A DNA stretch of 64,000 nucleotides from Mariluticola halotolerans (GTDB lineage Bacteria; Pseudomonadota; Alphaproteobacteria; Rhizobiales; Devosiaceae): NCBI RefSeq assembly GCF_021611515.1, contig NZ_CP090960.1, positions 186,001-250,000 of the forward strand. The letters run 5' to 3'. Shown here piece after piece: positions 32,451 through 39,043 of this stretch; position 1 is the stretch's first letter, and every line of letters begins with the position of its first letter. Under the pieces are notes generated by a model, which saw only the letters and a list, made by a program, of their open reading frames with translations, did no database searches and was not told where the DNA came from. The position numbers and the translations under genes are program-made.

Positions 32451-32583
32451 GGAATTTCAGGCCTTTTGGAGAAGTCACGCCTCTTTTCGCGTTACGGGGC
32501 GCTTTAGTCAATTGGGGATATTTCAAACGCCTAATTGACTCTTTAACAATCTCAGTTCACCTTTTGTTCTTTTTGAGGATATT

Positions 32584-33045
32584 ATGCGTGATATTGATTT
32601 GGAGCATTTTATTGTTGCGGCCAAAGCTGCCAGCTATGTCGGTGATGGCCAGAAGGCGATGGCGAGCCGCCCCGGTTCGCACGACCTGACTTTTGCTGAC
32701 GGGATATGGCTTTATCGCGACAGCTATCTGGGTGGCCGTAATTTTCTGGGCCAGGAAGTGGTGTGGCAGCGCGGGGTGCCGGTGTGGGCGATGAATTATT
32801 ATGGCTACATCATCAACCCCGCGCTGATTGACGCGGCACGGGCCGGCGAGACGATCAAGGCGGCGTTGGCTGCGCTTTATGCCGAGGGGCGGTTTCTGGG
32901 TGGTTTTGAATGGCGTGGGCCGCACGGGATCTATCGGGACCGCTCGGAAGGTGCGTTTGAGCATTTTCAGGGGCGTGAGGCGATTGAGGTCGACGGGGCT
33001 GAGGCCTATGCGCTCGAATATCATGGTGGACTTGTGGTGAGCTGA
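32584..33045 (+). CDS. DUF5680 family protein
   Basis: 153 residues, start ATG 32584 after GAGG at 32573-32576. Single-domain protein with the family pattern ASYVGDG near the N-terminus, the central FADGIWLYRDSYLGGRNFLGQEVV split by turns and PVWAMNYYGYI. In other bacteria DUF5680 is often joined to a Cro/C1 helix-turn-helix, absent here. It is cytosolic, with function unknown. The 133-bp gap from prmA holds the divergent promoters. Confidence 0.8.
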   Translation: MRDIDLEHFIVAAKAASYVGDGQKAMASRPGSHDLTFADGIWLYRDSYLGGRNFLGQEVVWQRGVPVWAMNYYGYIINPALIDAARAGETIKAALAALYAEGRFLGGFEWRGPHGIYRDRSEGAFEHFQGREAIEVDGAEAYALEYHGGLVVS

Positions 33046-33140
33046 GGGGCGGGGCGATCACCCTTGAAAGCTTGCGGCGCGGCGATTGACATTGGCGCGC
33101 CGGCATGGCGATGGTCAAAAGAGTTCAGGCGGAGGCCCGC

Positions 33141-34142
33141 ATGCGGCAAACAGAAGACGAGCAGGCGGGGCGGCAACGGCCACGCTATGCATTGGTGGAT
33201 GTGGTGCGCGGCATCGCCATTATCGGCGTGGTGTTCTACCATCTTGCCTGGGATTTGCGCTTTTTCAACATTATCACCACGGCTGTGGATGTGGCGCCGG
33301 GGTGGTTTTTCTTTGCGCGGACGCTGCTGGCGACATTCCTGTTTCTGACCGGGGTGAGCCTGGTGCTGGCGCATGGAGTCGGCATCCGCTGGCGGCCGTT
33401 CTGGAAACGGTTTGCCATTCTGGCGGCGGCGGCGCTGCTGGTGAGCCTTGGTACCTATATTTTTGCGCCCGATGCATTTGTCTATTTCGGCGTGTTGCAC
33501 GCCATAGCGCTGTTCAGCCTGATGGGGCTGGTGTTTTTGCGCGCGCCATTGTGGCTGGTTGGCGGGCTGGCGATTGTGATGTTTGCCGCCTATTTCAGCT
33601 TTCAGTCGCCGGTGTTCAACAGCCGGGCCTTGTCGTGGATCGGTTTTTGGACCGTGCCGCCGCTGACCGAGGATCTGGTGCCGGTTTTCCCCGGTTTCGG
33701 GTTTACGCTATTGGGGATTTTGCTGACACGGCTGGCCTTGTTGAGCGGGTTTGCGGCGCGCATTGCGGCGGTATCTGCCAATGGGCGCTTATTGGGGGCA
33801 CTCAAACAGGCCGGGCGCTGGAGCCTGATCATTTATCTGGTGCACCAGCCAATCCTTTTGGGCATTCTGACGCCATTGGCGCCTTATCTGGCGCGGGAGG
33901 ACCCGGCAGAGCGGGCGACGGAATTTTTTGGCGCGTGTTTTTCCTCCTGTCTGGAAACCGAGGGCAATGCCACCCAGTGCCGGGCCTATTGCAATTGTGC
34001 GCTGGAGCAGGTGGAGGCCGGCGATTTGTGGGGGGCGCTGAACGCGCAGGGCGTGTCGCAAAATCCCGAAATCGGGGCGGTGATCAATCTGTGCCGGGCG
34101 ATGTCGTTTGAGCTGGATAAGCCGCTCGAGCTTTTGGAGTGA
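33141..34142 (+). CDS. DUF1624 / HGSNAT-like integral membrane acyltransferase with Cys-rich tail
   Basis: 333 residues from the ATG at 33141, chosen for GGAGG at 33131-33135; ATGs at 33105 and 33111 are weaker. About seven membrane helices start with DVVRGIAIIGVVFYHLAWDLRFF, the heparan-alpha-glucosaminide N-acetyltransferase-like catalytic signature. The last ~75 residues are soluble and carry a cysteine cluster (ACFSSCLE... CRAYCNCALEQ). It may transfer an acyl group across the inner membrane to a periplasmic glycan. The substrate is unknown. The +1-shifted frame at 33086-34111 is a shadow. Confidence 0.82.
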   Translation: MRQTEDEQAGRQRPRYALVDVVRGIAIIGVVFYHLAWDLRFFNIITTAVDVAPGWFFFARTLLATFLFLTGVSLVLAHGVGIRWRPFWKRFAILAAAALLVSLGTYIFAPDAFVYFGVLHAIALFSLMGLVFLRAPLWLVGGLAIVMFAAYFSFQSPVFNSRALSWIGFWTVPPLTEDLVPVFPGFGFTLLGILLTRLALLSGFAARIAAVSANGRLLGALKQAGRWSLIIYLVHQPILLGILTPLAPYLAREDPAERATEFFGACFSSCLETEGNATQCRAYCNCALEQVEAGDLWGALNAQGVSQNPEIGAVINLCRAMSFELDKPLELLE

Positions 34143-34205
34143 AAGCTGCTGACGGATTTTGTCAGGCGATGACGGATATATGGGGATTTTGGACGGGAGA
34201 GAAAT

Positions 34206-34496
34206 ATGTACGGTTTGATCGGACGTATGCTGGCGGTGCCGGGGCAGCGCGATGCGCTGGCGCAATTGATGACTGAAGGCATGGGCACGATGCCGGGCTG
34301 CCGCGTTTATGTGGTGGCGCTGGATGCGGCCAATGCCGATGCCATCTGGATCAGTGAAGTGTGGGACAATGCCGAGGCGCACAAGGCCTCGCTGGAATTA
34401 CCGGCTGTGCAGGCGCTGATCGGGCAGGCGCGACCGCTGATCGCGGGGATGGACAAAAGGGTGGAAACCGTGCCGCTGGGGGGCGTCGGGCTTTAA
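34206..34496 (+). CDS. Antibiotic biosynthesis monooxygenase (ABM) domain protein
   Basis: 96 residues. A dimeric alpha/beta-barrel ferredoxin-like fold, beginning MYGLIGRMLAVPGQRDALAQ and containing SEVWDNAEAHKASLE, as in YgiN-type quinol monooxygenases. It acts in the cytoplasm with an unassigned small-molecule substrate. GGGAGAG lies upstream of the ATG. Its TAA overlaps the stop of the convergent cytochrome gene. Confidence 0.85.
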   Translation: MYGLIGRMLAVPGQRDALAQLMTEGMGTMPGCRVYVVALDAANADAIWISEVWDNAEAHKASLELPAVQALIGQARPLIAGMDKRVETVPLGGVGL

Positions 34497-34816
34497 TCCG
34501 CTGCCGGTTCCAGGGTTTTGAGATATTGAATAATGGCTTCGGCCTGATCGGGATCGAACTCGAATTCGGGCATTTCGGGATGGGCGGTGACAATACCCTC
34601 GACCAGGGCCTCGCTGAGCAATTCGACATCGTAACGGGCATGCAGATCGCGAAATGGCGGGGCCGGGGGAAAAGGGCTGTCGCCGGTTTTGCCGATGGCG
34701 TGGCAATCGGTGCAATAAATGGTGACCATATGCAGCCCGAGGGCCACCTGCGCCTCATCGGCATGGGCGGGGGCGAGAGCGGCGATGAGGGCGCAGGCGC
34801 TGAGCAATGGTTTCAT
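34493..34816 (-). CDS. Small periplasmic c-type cytochrome
   Basis: 107 residues from the ATG at 34816, which has GGAGG 7 nt upstream on the minus strand. A signal peptide ends APAHA. The heme-binding CTDCH has Cys35, Cys38 and His39. A probable distal Met lies in PEMPEFEF. The C-terminal helix ADQAEAIIQYLKTL-type is typical of class I cytochromes. It probably carries single electrons in the periplasm; partner unknown. It converges on the ABM gene with overlapping stop codons. Confidence 0.88.
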   Translation of the reverse strand: MKPLLSACALIAALAPAHADEAQVALGLHMVTIYCTDCHAIGKTGDSPFPPAPPFRDLHARYDVELLSEALVEGIVTAHPEMPEFEFDPDQAEAIIQYLKTLEPAAD

Positions 34817-34930
34817 GAAATCCTCCGGTTTTTGGGAGGGTAGCGCAGATTTTGCGGGACATGCCTTGATCGGGGTCAATCGGGGGTGCGGTTAGGTTTG
34901 GGTGCAATGGCTGGTGCTGTGCCAGCCGCT

Positions 34931-34965
34931 CTGGATTGCCGCGCGGCGGGGCCGCTCGCAATGAC
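34931..34965. repeat. Single 35-bp intergenic repeat unit
   Basis: CTGGATTGCCGCGCGGCGGG... CTCGCAATGAC, the same unit as at 4668-4702 and 5275-5309. The 34817-35207 gap holds this, the composite repeat and a short palindrome, with no coding evidence. Confidence 0.8.
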
Positions 34966-34993
34966 GGGGGCTGGCGTGCGATTCGTCGTTGCT

Positions 34994-35097
34994 CGTCATT
35001 CCCGTGAAAACGGGAATCCAGCGCGCCATGTCCATGGCGCAGAGGTTTTGCGCGGGCAGGACTGCCCGCACTGGATTCCCGCCTGCGCGGGAATGAC
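34994..35097. repeat. Composite palindromic repeat, copy 2
   Basis: Same architecture as 5368-5474: inverted arms CGTCATTCCCG... and ...CGGGAATGAC, with the identical central hairpin GCGGGCAGGACTGCCCGC at 35052-35069. It also lies ~30 bp after a 35-bp unit, as copy 1 does. Confidence 0.85.
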
Positions 35098-35159
35098 ATT
35101 GTGCGTGTGGTGAAGAAGCGGTGAGGCTGTCCCTTCGGGCCGCGCCACCCCCACCTTTT

Positions 35160-35180
35160 CCCTCGGGCTTGACCCGAGGG
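35160..35180. terminator. GC-rich hairpin downstream of the pcrA-type helicase gene
   Basis: CCCTCGGG (35160-35167) and CCCGAGGG (35173-35180) form a perfect 8-bp stem around CTTGA. It lies 28 bp past the stop of the minus-strand helicase gene. The minus strand then shows AAAAGG rather than T residues, so it may be an intergenic repeat rather than a true terminator. Confidence 0.4.
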
Positions 35181-35207
35181 CCCATGCCGGCATTCAGCCT
35201 TGAGTGC

Positions 35208-37529
35208 CTAGCCTCGCTTTACGAAACTATCCAGCACCTTTTTCCGGCCGGCCTTGTCGAATTCGATGGTGAGTTTGTTGCCCTCGACGCTGGAGACTTT
35301 GCCGGGGCCGAATTTCAGGTGGAAGACGCGGTCGCCGTAGGTGTAGGCGGAGCCGGTGTCTATGGAGCGGGCGACGAGGTCGCCTTCGATGGTTTTGGGG
35401 CCGGGGTCGCGGCGGGAGGCCTGTTGGGCGCGGGCGCGTTTCCAGCCGGGGGTTTCGTAGACGGCTTCGAACGGGTCGGCATTGTCGAAGCGCGAGGCGG
35501 TGTTGCGGCCGCCGTAATTATAGCCGCCATAGGCGGAGCCGGTATCGGTGGCCTCGACCACGCCGGCGGGGAGTTCATCGAGAAAGCGCGAGGGAATGCA
35601 TGATTGCCAGAGGCCATGAATGCGCCGGTTCTGGGCCATCGAGATTTTGGCGCGCTTTTTGGCGCGGGTAATGCCGACGTAAGCCAAGCGCCGCTCTTCC
35701 TCGAGGCCCACCTTGCCGCTTTCATCCAAAGAGCGCTGGTGGGGGAAAAGGCCTTCCTCCCAGCCGGGGAGAAAGACGGTGTCGAATTCCAGACCTTTGG
35801 CAGAATGCAGGGTCATGATCGAGATGGCATCTTCGGCGTCGCCGCTGTCGCGATCCATGACGAGGGAAATGTGTTCGAGGAAACCGGCGAGATTTTGGAA
35901 TTCCTCCATGGAGCGGACCAGTTCCTTGAGGTTTTCCAAGCGCCCCGGCGCATCGGCGGATTTGTCGTTCTGCCACATGGCGGTGTAGCCGGATTCATCG
36001 AGAATTTGTTCGGCCAGCTCGTGATGGGAAATGGTGCGGGACCGGTCGGCCCAGTCGTCGAACTGGGCGACGAGGGCGCGCAGGGTTGTGCGTTGCTTGG
36101 GTTTGAGCTCTTCGGTTTCAATGAGCATGCGGGTGGCCTGCATCATCGGGATTTCCTGCGCGCGGGCGACATCGTGCAAGACCTTGATTGTGGTGTCACC
36201 GAGGCCGCGCTTGGGCACGTTGATGATGCGCTCGAAGGCGAGGTCATCGGCATGCTGGGCGGTGAGGCGCAGATAGGCGAGGGCATCGCGGATTTCGCGG
36301 CGCTCGTAAAAGCGCGGGCCGCCGATGACGCGGTAATTCAGCCCGAGGGTAATAAAGCGTTCTTCAAACTCGCGCATCTGGAACGAGGCGCGGACCAGAA
36401 TGGCCATGTCGTTGAGGGCGTGATTGTTGCGCTGCAGCTGTTCGATGGTCTCGCCGATCTGACGGGCTTCTTCCTCGCTATCCCAGACAGAGATGACAGC
36501 TACTTTTTCGCCATCCTCGCCGACATCGGTTTGCAAGGTCTTGCCGAGCCGGCCTTCGTTATGGGCGATCAGGTGGGAGGCGGCGGCGAGGATGTTGGAG
36601 GTCGAGCGGTAATTGCGCTCCAGCTTGATGACCTTGGCGCCGGGAAAGTCCTTTTCGAAGCGTAGGATGTTATCCACCTCGGCACCGCGCCAGCCATAGA
36701 TGGACTGGTCGTCGTCGCCCACAACGCAGATATTGGCTTTTGCCGGATCAGAGCCGGAGGCGAGGAGGCGCAGCCAGATATATTGGGCGGTGTTGGAATC
36801 CTGATATTCGTCGACCAGCATGTATTTGAAGCGGCGGTGGTACTCGGCCAGCACGTCGGGATTTTCGCGGAACAGGCGAATGCCCTCGAGCAGGAGATCG
36901 CCAAAATCGGCGGCGTTGAGGGTTTTCAGGCGGGCCTGATAATCGGCGTAGATTTTTTGCGCCTTGCCGTCGGCGAAGGTGCCAGCCTCGACGAGATCAA
37001 TATTGGATGGAAACTGGGCCCGGTTTTTCCAACCATCCATCATGTTGGCGAACTGGCGAGCGGACCAGCGTTTCTCATTAATGTTTTCGGCGGCAAATAA
37101 TTGCTTGATCAGACGGATTTGGTCATCGGTGTCAAGAATGGTGAAATCGGATTTGAGACCGACTAACGCTGCGTGTTGGCGCAGGATGCGCGCGCCGATG
37201 GAGTGGAAAGTGCCAAGCCAAGGCATGCCCTCGAAGGCCCGGCCAACCAATTTGGCGATCCGCTCTTTCATTTCGCGGGCGGCCTTGTTGGTGAAGGTTA
37301 CCGAAAGCACCTCATGCCCACGTGCTTTGTGGGAGGCGAGAATGTGGGCAATCCGGGTGGTGAGCACGCGGGTTTTGCCGGTGCCGGCACCCGCCAGAAC
37401 CAGCAGCGGGCCATCGATGGACAACACGGCGTCGCGCTGTTCCTCGTTGAGGCCGGACAGGTAATCGGGCACCCGCTGGCCGAATTGCGAGGTGATGGGG
37501 CCGGGGGCGCGCTGGGGTTCTGTGGTCAT
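35208..37529 (-). CDS. UvrD/PcrA-type superfamily 1A DNA helicase
   Basis: 773 residues from the ATG at 37529, giving MTTEPQRAPG; the longer frame adds an implausible leader. Motif I AGAGTGKTR is near residue 50, motif II VDEYQDSN near 242, then GDDDQSIYGWRGA and the late LEFDTVFLPGWEEG motif V region. The C-terminal ~45 residues (GDRVFHLKFGPGKVSSVEGNK) are the tudor-like domain that contacts RNA polymerase in UvrD and PcrA. It unwinds 3'-5' in excision and mismatch repair. Confidence 0.94.
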   Translation of the reverse strand: MTTEPQRAPGPITSQFGQRVPDYLSGLNEEQRDAVLSIDGPLLVLAGAGTGKTRVLTTRIAHILASHKARGHEVLSVTFTNKAAREMKERIAKLVGRAFEGMPWLGTFHSIGARILRQHAALVGLKSDFTILDTDDQIRLIKQLFAAENINEKRWSARQFANMMDGWKNRAQFPSNIDLVEAGTFADGKAQKIYADYQARLKTLNAADFGDLLLEGIRLFRENPDVLAEYHRRFKYMLVDEYQDSNTAQYIWLRLLASGSDPAKANICVVGDDDQSIYGWRGAEVDNILRFEKDFPGAKVIKLERNYRSTSNILAAASHLIAHNEGRLGKTLQTDVGEDGEKVAVISVWDSEEEARQIGETIEQLQRNNHALNDMAILVRASFQMREFEERFITLGLNYRVIGGPRFYERREIRDALAYLRLTAQHADDLAFERIINVPKRGLGDTTIKVLHDVARAQEIPMMQATRMLIETEELKPKQRTTLRALVAQFDDWADRSRTISHHELAEQILDESGYTAMWQNDKSADAPGRLENLKELVRSMEEFQNLAGFLEHISLVMDRDSGDAEDAISIMTLHSAKGLEFDTVFLPGWEEGLFPHQRSLDESGKVGLEEERRLAYVGITRAKKRAKISMAQNRRIHGLWQSCIPSRFLDELPAGVVEATDTGSAYGGYNYGGRNTASRFDNADPFEAVYETPGWKRARAQQASRRDPGPKTIEGDLVARSIDTGSAYTYGDRVFHLKFGPGKVSSVEGNKLTIEFDKAGRKKVLDSFVKRG

Positions 37530-37618
37530 CTTTGGGATAAAGAATCTCTTTTTGTTCTTGTTTTGGCAATATAGGGGCACAAGTGAATAACGTCCATGCG
37601 GGGGACAGGAAAACATCA

Positions 37619-37636
37619 TGCAACCTTATTGTTGCA
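37619..37636. promoter_or_regulatory. Inverted-repeat operator upstream of the ArsR-VOC operon
   Basis: TGCAAC-N6-GTTGCA is a perfect 18-bp inverted repeat ending 24 bp before the ATG at 37661, next to a TATAGC that may be a -10 box. Its form fits the operator of the winged-helix regulator encoded immediately downstream. Confidence 0.6.
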
Positions 37637-37660
37637 CTATAGCTTTTGTGGTGATAATGG

Positions 37661-38002
37661 ATGGGTATGGAACTCGATGATTTATTCCGGGCGCTGGCGG
37701 ATAGTGTGCGGCGCCAAATTCTTGATGAGCTTGACGAGCGTGACGGACAAACGCTGTTCGAAATCCACAATCGCCTTGTGATGTATCATGGTGTGTCGCT
37801 GACGCGGCAGGGGCTGTCGAAACATTTGGGCGTGCTGGAGAAGGCGGGGCTTGTCCGGTGCGAATGGCAGTGGCGCAGCAAGCATCATTTTATCGATCGG
37901 AGCCCCATGCGCGCCGGTATGCGCATGTGGCTGGACCGGCACTTGCGGGCGGAAAAGGGACAGGAAGATGAAAATCGTGATTACGAGCGTTCTGGTCGAT
38001 GA
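37661..38002 (+). CDS. ArsR-family winged-helix transcriptional regulator
   Basis: 113 residues; the ATG at 37667 is an alternative start. Helix-turn-helix region LADSVRRQILDELDERDGQTLFEIHNRL is split around residues 10-40, and the recognition helix is SLTRQGLSKHLGVLEKAGLV. No metal-binding CxC motif, so it is a non-metal ArsR (HTH_20 type). It overlaps the VOC gene by 35 bp, forming an operon; the inverted repeat upstream is its probable autoregulatory site. Confidence 0.88.
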   Translation: MGMELDDLFRALADSVRRQILDELDERDGQTLFEIHNRLVMYHGVSLTRQGLSKHLGVLEKAGLVRCEWQWRSKHHFIDRSPMRAGMRMWLDRHLRAEKGQEDENRDYERSGR

Positions 38003-38354
38003 CCAGGAAAAGGCGTTGCAATTTTATACTGGAAAACTCGGTTTCCTGCCGAAACTGGATGTGCCGATGGGCGCGCATCGCTGGCTGACAATTGTGTCGC
38101 CCGGCGCAGAGGACGGTGTGCAATTGTTGCTGGAGCCGGATGAGCACCCGGCGGCGAAGAAATTCAAGGCGGCGCTGAAGCGGGATGGCATTCCGGCAAC
38201 CCAGTTTGGGGTGGACGATATCCATAAGGAATACGCGCGTCTGCAGGGGCTTGGCGTGAGCTTTACGCAACCGCCGGTGCCAATGGGGCCAGTGACGACA
38301 GCGGTGCTGGACGATGAATGCGGCAACCTGATCCAGATTGCGCAAATGCACTGA
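37968..38354 (+). CDS. VOC-superfamily (glyoxalase/bleomycin-resistance-like) protein
   Basis: 128 residues from the ATG at 37968, preceded by GGA at 37961-37963. Two beta-alpha-beta-beta-beta modules: VDDQEKALQFYTGKLGF in the first and GVDDIHKEYARLQGLGVSF in the second, ending DECGNLIQI with the usual metal-ligand Glu replaced within that stretch. The substrate is unknown; ArsR-paired VOC proteins often detoxify or sequester a small electrophile. Encoded inside the 3' end of the arsR gene, hence co-expressed. Confidence 0.85.
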   Translation: MKIVITSVLVDDQEKALQFYTGKLGFLPKLDVPMGAHRWLTIVSPGAEDGVQLLLEPDEHPAAKKFKAALKRDGIPATQFGVDDIHKEYARLQGLGVSFTQPPVPMGPVTTAVLDDECGNLIQIAQMH

Positions 38355-38371
38355 ACGGGCAGGGGGCGGAT

Positions 38372-38932
38372 TTGACACAAATACCCGAAGCCATTGCCCT
38401 TGAGATCGCGGCACTCGCAAACGGTGACCGTGCGCGCAAAGGGCTGGCCTATGACCGGTTGCTGGCTGCGACGGCTGAAAAGGTGGATTGGGGGGCTGAG
38501 GCGTGGCCAGCCCTTCTGCCTTTTTTGACAGACGCGGATAATCACGCCCGTTCAATTGCCGGGCAGATGTTGTCGCGGCTTGCTGTCAGCGTTCCGATCG
38601 GCGTTTTGTTAGGTGATTTCGAGAAAATCATCGCGGTGACGCGTGACGAAAAATTTGTCACGGCACGGCATGTGCTGCAATCGTCCTGGCGGATCGGCCT
38701 TGCTGGACCAAAAGCGCGGGCGCTTTTGATCGATACCTATAACAAGCGGTTTGCAGCGGCGGCGGCCGAGAAGAACGGGTCGCTGGTGCGGTTCGACATT
38801 ATTGTGGCGATCAGGCATTTGCGCGCGGCGACAGATGACGCGGGGCTTGATGCGGTCGCCGAAGGGCTGATTGCGACCGAGACCGATTTGAAATACCGCA
38901 AGAAGTTTGCGGCGGCCTTGAAGGGGGGCTAG
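38372..38932 (+). CDS. HEAT-repeat-like hypothetical protein
   Basis: 186 residues from the TTG at 38372, preceded by AGGGGGCGGA at 38361-38370; an in-frame start at 38318 inside the VOC gene is less likely. It is all helical, with paired helices such as AWPALLPFLTDADNHARSIAGQML and VTARHVLQSSWRIGLAGPKAR resembling HEAT repeats. No catalytic motif. It follows VOC by 17 bp and probably belongs to the ArsR operon. Function unknown. Confidence 0.7.
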   Translation: MTQIPEAIALEIAALANGDRARKGLAYDRLLAATAEKVDWGAEAWPALLPFLTDADNHARSIAGQMLSRLAVSVPIGVLLGDFEKIIAVTRDEKFVTARHVLQSSWRIGLAGPKARALLIDTYNKRFAAAAAEKNGSLVRFDIIVAIRHLRAATDDAGLDAVAEGLIATETDLKYRKKFAAALKGG

Positions 38933-38956
38933 ACGCGGCAATGCATTGCAGGCGGA

Positions 38957-38984
38957 TTGTCACAATCTGTCATGTTAGCGTCAT
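38957..38984 (+). promoter_or_regulatory. PhoB-box-like direct repeats upstream of the phytase-like gene
   Basis: CTGTCAT-GTTA-GCGTCAT at 38967-38984 matches the 18-bp Pho box (two 7-bp CTGTCAT repeats spaced by 4) with two mismatches in the second repeat. A further TTGTCAC sits at 38957-38963, one base off the 11-bp phase. It ends 59 bp before the ATG at 39044. PhoB control fits a phosphate-scavenging exported protein. Confidence 0.6.
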
Positions 38985-39043
38985 CTGATTGTTGTGCGGG
39001 CCACATAGGTAACTGGCATTTGAAAATGTCCGGGGACTAAACA

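Noticed and set aside
33086-34111. 341-codon frame overlapping the DUF1624 gene on the same strand
   Set aside because: The product is Gly/Cys/Arg-rich without membrane helices, while the other frame has a clear membrane protein with a GGAGG site.
35604-36665. 353-codon + strand frame opposite the PcrA-type helicase
   Set aside because: The opposite strand has complete SF1 helicase motifs; this frame looks like a complement shadow rich in Gly and Ala.
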